This document shows, piece after piece, positions 42,425-51,002 of a stretch of DNA of 64,000 nucleotides. The stretch is from Nitrososphaera sp. GTDB taxonomy: Archaea; Thermoproteota; Nitrososphaeria; Nitrososphaerales; Nitrososphaeraceae. The stretch spans positions 1-64,000 of the forward strand of contig NZ_JACAEH010000010.1 of the NCBI RefSeq assembly GCF_013388945.1. The letters are read 5' to 3'. How positions within the stretch are numbered: position 1 is the stretch's first letter; each line of letters starts with the position of its first letter. Below the pieces are notes generated by a model, which searched no databases, was not told where the DNA came from, and was given only the letters and a program-made list of their open reading frames with translations. Both the position numbers and the translations under genes were made by a program.

Positions 42425-43168
42425 CTAGAGCGCGCTTGCAAGCACCGACTCGTCGCCCACTATGGACCCGTCAAGCGTCGCAATCACGCACTTTTGTATC
42501 GCGTCAGGACTCAGGCGCGATATCAGAGGCGACTGGGACCTTTTTGGGCCGCGCCCTTCCGCGTAGAGGTACCTGTTGAACGAGGGCACGATGACAATCT
42601 CAAGCGTTCCCTGCTCTGCAAAAAGCGCCTCCTTTCTCACCTGCATCGATATCCAGACCCGCTGGCCGTTGACAACGCTACCGCTCTTCAAGAAAACAGG
42701 ATGGAGGTGGCCCATCACTATCCTGCTAACGTGGGACCGGGCGTCAGACGGCAGGCTGTGACCGTGCAGAAAAAGCGTGTCTTCTATCACCATGCCCTTG
42801 CTCCCTATCACGTTTACAGAGTCCGGGACTAGGTGGCGGATGTTTCCGTCGTGGTTCCCCGGCACAAGGTAGACGTCTGTTGCCGACGACAGATTCTTGA
42901 ACAGTTGTGGCACGTCGTCCCATTCCTGCTTGCTTATCGAGCCGACAGTGTTTTTGATGTCGCCAAGAAGAACCAGCCCGTCGGCCTGCTGAGACGATAC
43001 GAGCGAGAGCAGCTCTTCCTGCATCTCGCCCACCAGGTTTGACTTGACCGTTATCCCCTTGCCTACAAGCTCCGCCTCAAGGCCTATGTGCAGGTCAGAC
43101 ACTGCCACGTACTTTTTCCTGCCCTCAAGCAACAGCGCGGCGTGCGGGCGCACCGGGCGGGCGTTCAT
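42425..43168 (-). CDS. ICC-like metallophosphoesterase (COG1407-like)
   Basis: A 247-residue calcineurin-like phosphoesterase from the ATG at 43168. The metal motifs are VAVSDLHIGLEAE, VLLGDIKNT, VPGNHDGN, LHGH and MGHLHPVF, in the standard order. A longer in-frame start would run through the divergent SWIM gene. The family is often linked to DNA repair helicases, but no such neighbour is present. Substrate unknown. Confidence 0.82.
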   Translation of the reverse strand: MNARPVRPHAALLLEGRKKYVAVSDLHIGLEAELVGKGITVKSNLVGEMQEELLSLVSSQQADGLVLLGDIKNTVGSISKQEWDDVPQLFKNLSSATDVYLVPGNHDGNIRHLVPDSVNVIGSKGMVIEDTLFLHGHSLPSDARSHVSRIVMGHLHPVFLKSGSVVNGQRVWISMQVRKEALFAEQGTLEIVIVPSFNRYLYAEGRGPKRSQSPLISRLSPDAIQKCVIATLDGSIVGDESVLASAL

Positions 43169-43173
43169 GCCGG

Positions 43174-43180
43174 TTTTATA
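43174..43180 (+). promoter_or_regulatory. TATA box of the SWIM gene
   Basis: TTTTATA is centred 26 nt before the GTG at 43203, selecting that start over longer in-frame codons. Confidence 0.5.
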
Positions 43181-43202
43181 CCACTTCCCGCAAATAAACC
43201 GC

Positions 43203-43505
43203 GTGGAAAAGGCGGAAGGCGCGCTTGCGGCAGGAAGCGTCAAGCTGCATCTGTTCCAGCCAAGCGGCAGGAAACTCTGGACTGTCGTGGGCAAAGAAGG
43301 CGAGTACTGGGTCGACCCCGAGCTCTCGTTCTGCTCGTGCAAGGACTATTACTTTGCCACGCTCTCGGGAGGCGCGCCGTGCTACCACATAAAGAGCGTG
43401 AAAAAGGCAATCGAGGAAGGCACGGATGCTTTGGAATTTTCCGACGACGACTATGTCCCGTTCTTGCAGGCGCTCGCAGCCGAGGCCGAAAGCGCGCTCC
43501 GCTAA
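43203..43505 (+). CDS. SWIM zinc-finger protein
   Basis: A 100-residue protein with leaderless GTG start. After VKLHLFQPSGRKLWTVVGKE and YWVDPELSF come the SWIM ligands CSCKDYYFATLSGGAPCYHI (C-x-C ... C-x-H). SWIM domains bind DNA or protein; in archaea small SWIM proteins are linked to recombination (Sws1-like) by some authors. It lies between a phosphoesterase gene and purD. Confidence 0.78.
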   Translation: MEKAEGALAAGSVKLHLFQPSGRKLWTVVGKEGEYWVDPELSFCSCKDYYFATLSGGAPCYHIKSVKKAIEEGTDALEFSDDDYVPFLQALAAEAESALR

Positions 43506-43510
43506 AAACA

Positions 43511-43520
43511 ATTTATTATC
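43511..43520 (+). promoter_or_regulatory. TATA box of purD
   Basis: ATTTATTATC is centred 25 nt before the GTG at 43540. Confidence 0.5.
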
Positions 43521-43539
43521 GAGCTGGTCTACCCGTGCC

Positions 43540-44823
43540 GTGTCAGGCACGGTTCTGGTCATCGGTTCCGGCGGCAGGGAGCACGCCCTTGGGTGGAAGC
43601 TGTCGCAGAGCCCACGCGTGAGCAAGGTCTACCACGCGCCGGGGAACGGCGGCACGTCTGAAAACGTTGCGATAAAGCACAACGACGTCGACGGCCTCGT
43701 CAGGTTTGCAAAAAAGATAGGAAAGGACTGCCTTGCAGTGGTCGGCCCGGAAGAGTCGCTCTCGCTCGGTGTCGTCGACGCCTTTTCAAAGGAGGGACTC
43801 AGGATATTTGGCCCCATAAAGAAGGCCGCGATGCTTGAGGCAAGCAAGGTCTTTGCTAAGGAGTTCATGAAAAGCGCCAATATCCCGACAGCCGCGTTTG
43901 CCACCTTTTCTGACGCCGACAAAGCGAAAGACTACATCAAACGCCAGGACAGGCCGCTTGTCGTAAAGGCAGACGGGCTGGCGGCGGGCAAGGGCGTCAT
44001 CGTCTGCGACAGCGCGGCGCAGGCACTTGACGCAGTGGGCAAGATAATGGTTGGAAAGGAGTTTGGGCAGGCAGGCGCAAGCGTGGTAGTTGAGGAGAGG
44101 CTGTCAGGCGAGGAGGCGTCGTTCATTGCGCTTTGCGACGGCAGGACGATAATGCCCCTTGCCTCAAGCCAGGACCACAAGCGCATATTTGACGGCGACA
44201 GGGGCCCCAACACCGGCGGCATGGGCGCGTACTCGCCGGCGCCTGTCGTCGACAGCGATCTGCACGACAAGATAGTAAAGCGCGTGATGCAGCCTGTGCT
44301 AAGAAAGATGCAGGAGCGCGGGACGCCCTTTGTGGGGTTCCTCTACGCAGGCATCATGGTCGACGAAAAGACAGGCGAGCCTTCGGTTCTTGAATTCAAC
44401 GCGCGCATGGGCGACCCCGAGTGCCAGCCGATAATGATGCGAATGAAGTCCGACCTCTACGAGTACATGCAGGCCGCAATCGACGGCAGGCTCGACTCGA
44501 TGCCTCCCATAGAGTGGCACGACCAGACGGCGGTGTGCGTAGTCATGGCCTCTCGCGGATACCCGGGAAGCTACAAGAAGGGCGAGGTGATTGAGGGCCT
44601 CGACTCTGACTTTGGACCCGGCACGATGGTCTTTCACGCCGGCACTGCAAGGGACGCGCAGGGAAGGGTCGTGACTGCAGGCGGCAGGGTGCTTGGAGTG
44701 ACCGCGCTTGGCGCCGACGCAAGGCATGCCATCGACAGCGCCTATTCTGCTGTAAGGAAGATAAGATGGGGCGAGAACGGCCACTACTACAGGACCGACA
44801 TCGCAAGAAGGGCGATACGCTAA
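43540..44823 (+). CDS. purD: Phosphoribosylamine-glycine ligase
   Basis: A 427-residue ATP-grasp enzyme from the GTG at 43540, giving the canonical N-terminus SGTVLVIGSGGREHALGWKL. PLVVKADGLAAGKGVIVCDS, the HKRIFDGDRGPNTGGMGAYS loop and VLEFNARMGDPECQPIMMRM are diagnostic. It makes GAR in purine synthesis. The longer in-frame start at 43426 overlaps the SWIM gene and is rejected. Its 3' end overlaps fthC by 4 nt. Confidence 0.94.
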   Translation: MSGTVLVIGSGGREHALGWKLSQSPRVSKVYHAPGNGGTSENVAIKHNDVDGLVRFAKKIGKDCLAVVGPEESLSLGVVDAFSKEGLRIFGPIKKAAMLEASKVFAKEFMKSANIPTAAFATFSDADKAKDYIKRQDRPLVVKADGLAAGKGVIVCDSAAQALDAVGKIMVGKEFGQAGASVVVEERLSGEEASFIALCDGRTIMPLASSQDHKRIFDGDRGPNTGGMGAYSPAPVVDSDLHDKIVKRVMQPVLRKMQERGTPFVGFLYAGIMVDEKTGEPSVLEFNARMGDPECQPIMMRMKSDLYEYMQAAIDGRLDSMPPIEWHDQTAVCVVMASRGYPGSYKKGEVIEGLDSDFGPGTMVFHAGTARDAQGRVVTAGGRVLGVTALGADARHAIDSAYSAVRKIRWGENGHYYRTDIARRAIR

Positions 44824-45371
44824 AAGTACATGATGCCCTCGTCGGTGGCAAGCGCGCCCAGCTTTCTGTCAAACCTGCCCCTCGGGAGCGCTTCCACGAC
44901 CTGGAAAGAGTACGCCAGCCCCACCGAGAAAGTCGCCAGCCGCTCTGCTAAAAACCGGTCGTAAAACCCCTTGCCGTAGCCTATCCTGCAGCCCTGCGCG
45001 TCAAACACGACGCCGGGGATTACCACGAGGTCGAGCGGCCCAGCTGGGTGGGAGGGTGCCGGCTCCATGACCCCGAACCTGCCCTCCACCAGGTCGTCGC
45101 CTTCTTTGTATTCGTAGAACCTGATCATGTTTCCTTCTGTCCGGGGAAGCGACACCTTCTTGCCACCTGCCCTTGCCGCCCTAGCTATCTCGTCTGTGCG
45201 CACCTCCGAGCCCAGCGGATAGTATATCCCTATAGTCCGGGCCGACTCGAATTCCGGGATCTCGACGACGTGCTTTTGCGCTAGCGCGCCAAGCCTTGCT
45301 GCCTCTGTGGCGGGAAGTGCGTTGCGCTTTTCAAGCATGCGCCGGCGGAGCCTCTGCTTTTCTGCACGCAC
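44820..45371 (-). CDS. fthC: 5-formyltetrahydrofolate cyclo-ligase
   Basis: A 183-residue enzyme with GTG start. RAEKQRLRRRMLEKRNALPA, TIGIYYPLGSEVRTDEIARA, VVIPGVVFDAQGCRIGYGKG and FYDRFLAERL match the family; the GYGKGFYDR loop binds ATP phosphate. It converts 5-formyl-THF to methenyl-THF. It follows folD by 9 nt, a folate C1 operon. Confidence 0.92.
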   Translation of the reverse strand: MRAEKQRLRRRMLEKRNALPATEAARLGALAQKHVVEIPEFESARTIGIYYPLGSEVRTDEIARAARAGGKKVSLPRTEGNMIRFYEYKEGDDLVEGRFGVMEPAPSHPAGPLDLVVIPGVVFDAQGCRIGYGKGFYDRFLAERLATFSVGLAYSFQVVEALPRGRFDRKLGALATDEGIMYF

Positions 45372-45380
45372 GTCTGGCAG

Positions 45381-46238
45381 CTACTGCATCACTCTCGATA
45401 TCGAGGCGGCAGAGACCGTGTTTTTCATGAGCATTGCAATCGTCATGGGGCCAACGCCGCCGGGCACCGGCGTTATCCAAGACGCCTTCTCCTTTACGGC
45501 GTCAAAATCCACGTCGCCTGCAAGCTTGCCGGCGTGCCTGCTTGTCCCGACGTCTATCACTATCGCTCCTTTCTTTACCATGTCTGCAGTCAGCGTGAAC
45601 CGCTCCCTGTTGCCCACAGCCGTCACGACGAGGTCGGCATTGCGCAGCTTCTCTGCGAGGTTTTTTGTCCTTGAATGGCAGACAGTTACAGTCGCGTTCT
45701 TTTCTACAAGCATCAATGCCAGCGGCAGCCCCACGAGGTTGCTCCTGTTTACGATGACCGCGTCCATGCCTGCGACGTCTATCTTGTAAAAGTCGAGGAT
45801 CTCCATGACGCCTGAAGGCGTGCAGGGCTTCAGGTGGGCCATGTTGTTAAGCAGCATGCCGGCGCTGTACGGCGTCAGTCCGTCCACGTCTTTTAGCGGG
45901 CTGATGGAGCTTGTTATCGCAAACTCGTCGATGTGCTTGGGCAATGGCAATTGTACAAGTATGCCGTGCACTTCAGGGTCGCTGTTTAAGAGCTGCACAA
46001 GGTCAAGGAGCTCCTGCTGCGTAAAAGACGCCTTGAGCCGGTGGTCGCGCGTAGCGATTCCGAGCTCCTTTGCGGTCTTTTGCTTGCTGTTGACGTAGGT
46101 GGCAGAAGCCGGGTCGTCGCCCACGAGGACGGTGGCAAGGCACGGCGTGACGCCCTGCCTCTTCAGCTCCTCGACTGCCTTTCTCACCCGCTCCTTTACG
46201 TCTGCTGCGACTGCAAGCCCCGAGAGTATCTGCGCCAA
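45381..46238 (-). CDS. folD: Methylene-THF dehydrogenase / cyclohydrolase
   Basis: A 285-residue bifunctional enzyme with TTG start. The catalytic Lys region is ATYVNSKQKTAKELGI; GILVQLPLPKHID and the Rossmann segment VNRSNLVGLPLALMLVEKNA follow, with TPVPGGVGPMTIAMLMKNTV at the C-terminus. It interconverts methylene-, methenyl- and formyl-THF. With fthC and purU nearby, the organism runs a tetrahydrofolate C1 pool. Confidence 0.94.
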   Translation of the reverse strand: MAQILSGLAVAADVKERVRKAVEELKRQGVTPCLATVLVGDDPASATYVNSKQKTAKELGIATRDHRLKASFTQQELLDLVQLLNSDPEVHGILVQLPLPKHIDEFAITSSISPLKDVDGLTPYSAGMLLNNMAHLKPCTPSGVMEILDFYKIDVAGMDAVIVNRSNLVGLPLALMLVEKNATVTVCHSRTKNLAEKLRNADLVVTAVGNRERFTLTADMVKKGAIVIDVGTSRHAGKLAGDVDFDAVKEKASWITPVPGGVGPMTIAMLMKNTVSAASISRVMQ

Positions 46239-46328
46239 ACACCACCTCTGCGTCTGGCTCGGTATTTTGCTTTTCCGATTCTTTGCGCAAAGCGAAACTA
46301 AATTAATAAGAATTCAGGACATGTATTG

Positions 46329-46772
46329 ATGGCCAACCAGTTTCTGCAGAGGCGCTGGCTAGATTTCAGAAACGGCCACAGCATATACCTGGCGTTTGTG
46401 CTCACGTTTGTCAACTTTATCCTCATCACGTACAACTTTGCGATTGAGAGAATCACCATTCTGCAGGGCGTCATAGACAACACGCTCGTGTTTGCCGCCC
46501 TCTTTGTCGTCGTCTACGTGCCTGCAGCGATTGCGATAGGCTACTACCACCGCAAAAAGCAGTACGTCATCGAGAACGAGGCGTGGCTCAAGGAGAACTG
46601 GATATGGGCCTGGATATCCATGTACCAGATACGCCTGATAGAGGGCAAGGTGACGCCTGAAGAGACGAGGCAGGTCAAGGAGTACCTCGACGCCATACTC
46701 AAGGCCCACAAGAAGGACTCGCTCATAGGCCCCGACACTGAAGATGCTGTCAGGCGCAAGTTCCCGGCCTAG
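46329..46772 (+). CDS. Thaumarchaeal two-helix membrane protein
   Basis: A 147-residue protein from the ATG at 46329; AATTAATAAG is centred 25 nt upstream. Two membrane helices (about residues 19-37, IYLAFVLTFVNFILITYNF; and 50-70, TLVFAALFVVVYVPAAIAIG) are followed by a charged cytoplasmic tail (EAWLKENWIWAWISMYQIRL). Function unknown. It converges with the glycosyltransferase gene on a shared CTAG. Confidence 0.62.
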   Translation: MANQFLQRRWLDFRNGHSIYLAFVLTFVNFILITYNFAIERITILQGVIDNTLVFAALFVVVYVPAAIAIGYYHRKKQYVIENEAWLKENWIWAWISMYQIRLIEGKVTPEETRQVKEYLDAILKAHKKDSLIGPDTEDAVRRKFPA

Positions 46773-47602
46773 GCCACGCCGAGCCTGCTCTTTATCCTCT
46801 TCAGCTGGTGCCTGCGGATGAAGCGTCGTACGTCGCTGTCGTGCATGCTGTTGTAGCCTGTGTCCTTTGGCCTGTACGACAGGTAGTAGTAGAGCATGTA
46901 AAGCGCGCCAAGCCTCCCGATAGGCCTGCCTGTCGCAAAATACAGCGCAAACCTTCCCAGCACAAAGAGCGGGTGGTAGCCAAGCGTCTTCATGCTGGCG
47001 CCAAACTCGTAAAAGTGGTGGTTTGACCCAAGCGGGCGGACGTGCTCAAAGCGCGCGTCGTCAAAGACCGCGCACGAGTACCCTTGCTGCACGGCGGTGT
47101 GAAGGACGAGCGACTCGTAGCCCATCTTTTCAGGATACAGGCCGTGGCGCTTTTCAAAGAACCTGTTGCTTACAAGCCTGCCGGCGCCGTGCGGCGTCAC
47201 CGCGCCGTGCTCGCCGTAGTTGCCCGAAGCGACTGCTATCTCGCCATGGTCCATCCTGCGCATAAGCTTTTCGACATAGTCCTTCTCGTACATGACGTCG
47301 TCTGCGCTTATCATGTGGTAGTCAGTCGCAGGCAGGCCGTTCTGCCGGGCATAAGTTAATGCCTTGTTCCAGTTGCTCACGACGCGGGCGATGTCGTAGC
47401 CAAGGTCAGGGTTTGTAATGACGTACAAGTCAGGCCAGCCGGCCTGCAGCCTCTTCAGCATCTCAGGCGTCCTGTCCCTCGAGCCGTCGTCTATAACTAT
47501 CACGTATGCGGGCTTGACTGTCTGGGCCTTTAGCGAGAGAAGCGCCCGCTCTATGTTTGCCTCAGAGTTCCTGCACGTCACTATCGCAAAGTACGAGCCC
47601 AA
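46769..47602 (-). CDS. Family 2 glycosyltransferase
   Basis: A 277-residue GT-A protein. FAIVTCRNSEANIERALLSL, the nucleotide-sugar site VIVIDDGSRDRTPEMLKRLQ and the SADDVMYEKDYVEKL metal motif are present. No membrane helix is obvious except a weak one near ALYMLYYYLSYR. It lies downstream of an asparagine-synthase-like gene on the same strand, suggesting a small polysaccharide or glycan-modification unit. Confidence 0.82.
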   Translation of the reverse strand: MGSYFAIVTCRNSEANIERALLSLKAQTVKPAYVIVIDDGSRDRTPEMLKRLQAGWPDLYVITNPDLGYDIARVVSNWNKALTYARQNGLPATDYHMISADDVMYEKDYVEKLMRRMDHGEIAVASGNYGEHGAVTPHGAGRLVSNRFFEKRHGLYPEKMGYESLVLHTAVQQGYSCAVFDDARFEHVRPLGSNHHFYEFGASMKTLGYHPLFVLGRFALYFATGRPIGRLGALYMLYYYLSYRPKDTGYNSMHDSDVRRFIRRHQLKRIKSRLGVA

Positions 47603-47644
47603 GGGTGAAAGGGATTGCCGGAAATTCCTATAAAAAATGTTGCA

Positions 47645-48844
47645 TCAGAGCTTTTCGGACTTGTTCATGGTGCGGCTGACAAACAGGCGCCACCAGACTT
47701 CAAGTGCAAGTATTGCAAGCATCTTGTTCACGTAGCGAAAGTCAGGCTCGGACTCTAGCCTTGAGCGCGTCTTTTCCACCCATTCTCCGCTTATGATGCC
47801 CGCTTTTACCACCTCAGAGCCCGAGTTAACGTAGCGATCCGTGATTTCCCGGGCGTCCCTGCTCCAGAGCGCGATTGTATCTACAGAGAAGCCCTTCTTG
47901 ACAGGCTCTGCATGCAGCCCCTGCTTTTTCAAAATAGACCTGAGGGGGAGCTTGCCCGTGGCAGTTTCCTGACAGTACTTTGCCTGCCAGGGCAGGTGCG
48001 TGGCAAATTTGGTCATCTTGCTTGAAAGAAAGAGCGACGTTATCCTGGCGTCAAGTTCCCTTGCAAAGGCGATGTTTGCAGGGATCCAGTCGTAGAGGAG
48101 CTTGCCGTCATAGTCTGCAAGGAAAACCTGGTCAAGCGGGTCAAGGGAATTGTCAAAGTGCCTTTTCAAAAGCGAGTATATCCTGTCCCAAGAGAACCTG
48201 ACCTTTGGCCCGAACACCTTTTCCTGGTCTGGCACCCAGTCCCGCTCGTGGCACGAGACGTATAACTGCGCCTTTTGCTTCCAGCTGGCCCTTTTTGGCA
48301 GAAGCGACAGGAATTTCTGGTACCTGAAGGTGTAGCCGCCGAAAAGCTCGTCGCCCCCGTCGCCGGAGAAAATGAGCCTTGACTTTGACCTTGCTGCCTT
48401 GAGCGCATAGTACTGGTACAGGTTCCACCGCGGCTCTTTGACGATGCTCACAAGCATAGGCAGGTCGGACAGCACGTCGCCCCTTACCACGGCCTCAAAG
48501 TCGCAGCCAAACGAGTCTGCTATCGCCCGCGCGGGGCCAACCTCGTCGTCGGGGTCGCCAAACCCCATGCTTACGCACGACACCTTGATGTCAGGCCTGA
48601 ACTTTCTTATCATAGCAAGCGTGAGCGCCGAGTCCACGCCGCCGCTCATGAGCACCGCCGCGCTATCCGCCTTTACGCTGTCAAGGTCCTGCTCGATTAT
48701 TTCTAAAATGCGCACTTCCGCGCCATCCGCACTTTTTTTAGCGGGCCTAAAGTCTGTGGCAGAAAGCGGCCTTGTCTGCGGCCTGTGCGGGTCGTAGCGC
48801 AGGGTCAGTATGTTTGCTATAGCGTCGTGGTCGACTGCTTTCAC
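47645..48844 (-). CDS. Asparagine synthetase-like ligase without glutaminase domain
   Basis: A 399-residue protein with GTG start. The ATP pyrophosphatase motif AAVLMSGGVDSALTLAMIRK and the loop SRLIFSGDGGDELFGGYTFR are those of AsnB synthetase domains. The N-terminal class II glutaminase (Cys2) is absent: only about 60 residues precede the P-loop. It may use free ammonia or amidate another substrate, as do relatives in surface-polysaccharide clusters. It is 42 bp upstream of the glycosyltransferase gene on the same strand. Confidence 0.8.
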   Translation of the reverse strand: MKAVDHDAIANILTLRYDPHRPQTRPLSATDFRPAKKSADGAEVRILEIIEQDLDSVKADSAAVLMSGGVDSALTLAMIRKFRPDIKVSCVSMGFGDPDDEVGPARAIADSFGCDFEAVVRGDVLSDLPMLVSIVKEPRWNLYQYYALKAARSKSRLIFSGDGGDELFGGYTFRYQKFLSLLPKRASWKQKAQLYVSCHERDWVPDQEKVFGPKVRFSWDRIYSLLKRHFDNSLDPLDQVFLADYDGKLLYDWIPANIAFARELDARITSLFLSSKMTKFATHLPWQAKYCQETATGKLPLRSILKKQGLHAEPVKKGFSVDTIALWSRDAREITDRYVNSGSEVVKAGIISGEWVEKTRSRLESEPDFRYVNKMLAILALEVWWRLFVSRTMNKSEKL

Positions 48845-48863
48845 GGAAAAACGCGCCTTTGTG

Positions 48864-49436
48864 TCAGTCTTTGTCCAGCTCTACCTGCTCGAGCCGGGTG
48901 AGCGCCTGCATTATCTCGCCCTGCAGCTGTTCTATGCTCTTTTCTTCTGCCTTGAACTGCTTCTTGTCCGAGTCGTCCACCACCTTCTCAGGCGTGGGCA
49001 TGACCTGCACCCTCTCGACCACTATTGGCTTGGCGCTTGACATCTGGGCAAGTTTCGCATCGATAGCAGATATCCTGTCCTGTATGAGAGAGACCAGCTG
49101 GTTGCGCACCTCCGTGAGGTCTGCATACTCGGCAACCGGCTGCAATGTGGCAATCCTTTCGTTAAGAGAATCGAGGTCCCGCTTGTACTTCAGCAAGAGC
49201 CTGTCGCGCTCAAGGCGCTCGACCTTGCCTTCCTGGGCCGCCTCGTATATGCGGGTTATTGCCTCTGCTGCAAGCGTCTTTTCAAAGAGGAGCGAGGCAA
49301 GCTCGACCCTTGCGGCGTTGACAGACTTGGGCTCTTTTGCTGTCTTTTCCTTGAGCCTTGACATCCGGGCCATGATTGCGGCAGAAATGGCGCCGGCAGC
49401 CGACGAGCCGGCAATGACTGCAAACTCCTCCACCAT
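48864..49436 (-). CDS. Coiled-coil protein with N-terminal hydrophobic segment
   Basis: A 190-residue protein. Residues 5-22 (FAVIAGSSAAGAISAAIM) are small and hydrophobic and could insert in or associate with the membrane. Long charged helices follow (ERDRLLLKYKRDLDSLNERI, EVRNQLVSLIQDRISAIDAK), ending in another (EKSIEQLQGEIMQALTRLEQ). No family recognised. It is 19 bp upstream of the asparagine-synthase-like gene. Confidence 0.55.
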   Translation of the reverse strand: MVEEFAVIAGSSAAGAISAAIMARMSRLKEKTAKEPKSVNAARVELASLLFEKTLAAEAITRIYEAAQEGKVERLERDRLLLKYKRDLDSLNERIATLQPVAEYADLTEVRNQLVSLIQDRISAIDAKLAQMSSAKPIVVERVQVMPTPEKVVDDSDKKQFKAEEKSIEQLQGEIMQALTRLEQVELDKD

Positions 49437-49519
49437 GGCGATCTAACCGCCGGGGATACAGAAAAGCTTTGCTAGAGAAGTTTTGTCAAGTATTTGATTG
49501 AACGGAGATTCCCCTCTCC

Positions 49520-49850
49520 CCGGGGTGCTCCCCTACTTAAATGGCAGTCGTTGATAGGATGCACAACAAGCCGTCAGTCGATGAGGACTGCGCAAGGCAA
49601 ATGAAGAAGTGCTCGGATGCCAAGTAATCTGATGTGGGCGAGCAACAGGTCGGGTATCGCACCCCATAAAGCTCCATGTCCGTGCGAAACTCAAGGAGTG
49701 AATTGCTCCGAAGGGCGCTGCAGTGTTCCAGCGTTCAAAAGGCTTGGCAGGTGAAGCGATGAAGGGGAACGTGAGACTGACGCTAATCCTCCCAGTCGAT
49801 GGGTAGAAGTCAGGTATCAGCTATAACTTGACAGAACCCTAGACCACCTG
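49520..49850 (+). ncRNA. rnpB: Structured non-coding RNA, RNase P RNA candidate
   Basis: About 400 bp without a convincing gene. The 3' part has ACAGAA (49831-49836), the universal RNase P element, preceded by GTAGAAGTCAGG resembling the AGAnnAnn region. CCCTAGACC (49837-49845) can pair with GGTCGGG (49648-49654), which sits in GAGCAACAGGTCGGG, similar in layout to the 5' P4 strand. GTTGATAG (49550-49557) can pair with CTATAAC (49821-49827), where P2 is expected. Ends are uncertain; the 3' end overlaps the convergent eL37 stop. A different structured RNA is possible. Confidence 0.4.
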
Positions 49851-50009
49851 GCGCTTTATCCAGGTGTACTTGCGCATCTGCGGGTCAGGGTAGCCGCACT
49901 TGGCGCAGCGCTTGTGGCGCTTGTGGAACGAGTTGTGCCCGCACCTCCTGCAGCGTATGTGGGTCTTTTTGCGGGTGAAATTGCCCATCGAGGTTGTGCC
50001 TTTTGTCAT
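49839..50009 (-). CDS. rpl37e: 50S ribosomal protein L37e (eL37)
   Basis: A 56-residue zinc-binding protein, ATG at 50009 and TAG at 49839-49841. [20 protein letters not shown] opens it; C20, C23, C35 and C38 (RCRRCG and RCAKCG) bind zinc, and it ends YTWIKRQVV. It contacts 23S rRNA. It follows the LSm gene by 10 nt, a pairing common in archaea. Confidence 0.95.
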   Translation of the reverse strand: MTKGTTSMGNFTRKKTHIRCRRCGHNSFHKRHKRCAKCGYPDPQMRKYTWIKRQVV

Positions 50010-50019
50010 ACTGGTTCAC

Positions 50020-50250
50020 CTACTTTGGAGGGGGCGAGATGATTACGACGTTGTCGCCCCTGACAACTATGGTGCCAAGGTCGTTGGTCTTGCCCTCGTC
50101 CAGAATCTCAGTCGAGTCCTCAAGGAGCAGGTTCATGTGCTGGTCAAAGCCGTGGAGGTTGCCCCTTATCACTTTGCCACCCTTCAGCTTGATGAGCACG
50201 ACTTTACCGAGGCTCTCGTCGAGAACCTTAACAGCCATATCAACGGACAT
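50020..50250 (-). CDS. LSm (Sm-like) RNA-binding protein
   Basis: A 76-residue archaeal Sm protein. Sm1 is [30 protein letters not shown] follows, and Sm2 is [17 protein letters not shown]. It forms a hexa- or heptameric ring that binds U-rich RNA. The LSm-eL37 pair is a conserved archaeal operon. Confidence 0.94.
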   Translation of the reverse strand: MSVDMAVKVLDESLGKVVLIKLKGGKVIRGNLHGFDQHMNLLLEDSTEILDEGKTNDLGTIVVRGDNVVIISPPPK

Positions 50251-50307
50251 GTAATTTATCGAAAGGTAAGCGCATTTATGCCATATATTAAAATTCGCAC
50301 GCGCCCT

Positions 50308-50988
50308 CTATGATTCAAGCACGGCCTTTGCTATCTTGGCGCTAATCTGCTGTATCAGCTGCCTGCCCTTTTCGGCAGACGCCTCCCGCGGGTCGCCCCA
50401 GACCCCGTTGCCGGTTATTTTCACAAAAGAGCCCGGTTTGTCTGCAATTTTGGCAAACGCCTCCCTGTCGGGCTTTTTTGAGCCTGCCTTTGCGCGGTCC
50501 ATGTGCACGAGCTCCGGCGCAATGGCAAGTATGAGCGACGTCTCGGCGTCGCCGGCGTGGCCCAGCTCCTGCTCCATAAAGCGCCAGTAGTGGACGACGC
50601 GAACAGAGACGCCTTTTTTGCGTCCAATGTTTTGCAGCGCCTTGATGTTTCCGTGGTGGCCGTTGAAGATAGTTATGTCCTTTATCCCGTTGCCGGCCAA
50701 AGACGCGCACGCGTCGCGGACAAGCGACGACAGAGTGGACTTGCGCACTGACACCTGAAACATCGGCATGTGCTCAAACGACACGCCGTACGCAATAACA
50801 GGGAGCACGAACGCGCCGACGCTTGCGGCTACCTGGTGCGCCAGGTATTCAGCGATGAGCGCGTCTGTTGAAACCGGCAGGTGCGCGCCGTGCTGCTCAA
50901 GCGAGCCCACCGGGATTATCGCTCGTTTGCACTTTTTTATGTCGTGCCGAAATCCGTATTCGTTCATCGCCGGGACCGGGATTGACAT
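50308..50988 (-). CDS. Creatininase-family amidohydrolase (ArfB-like)
   Basis: A 226-residue enzyme. The metal ligands are in IPVGSLEQHGAHLPVSTDAL (E, H, D), FNGHHGN, and GHAGDAETSLILAI (H, E), in the order of the creatininase family. In archaea one branch is ArfB, which removes formate from the GTP-derived pyrimidine in riboflavin and F420 synthesis; cofE at 5266 makes this attractive, but other members are possible. It is 14 bp downstream of purU. Confidence 0.82.
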   Translation of the reverse strand: MSIPVPAMNEYGFRHDIKKCKRAIIPVGSLEQHGAHLPVSTDALIAEYLAHQVAASVGAFVLPVIAYGVSFEHMPMFQVSVRKSTLSSLVRDACASLAGNGIKDITIFNGHHGNIKALQNIGRKKGVSVRVVHYWRFMEQELGHAGDAETSLILAIAPELVHMDRAKAGSKKPDREAFAKIADKPGSFVKITGNGVWGDPREASAEKGRQLIQQISAKIAKAVLES

Positions 50989-51002
50989 GTCAGTTCACCG
51001 GT

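Noticed and set aside
43426-43539. Longer start for PurD
   Set aside because: It overlaps the SWIM gene in another frame and adds non-homologous residues; the GTG at 43540 has a well-placed TATA box.
49520-49850. SRP (7S) RNA
   Set aside because: The conserved helix 8 sequence (GGTCCGGAAGG-like with AGCAGC) is absent; RNase P features fit better, though weakly.
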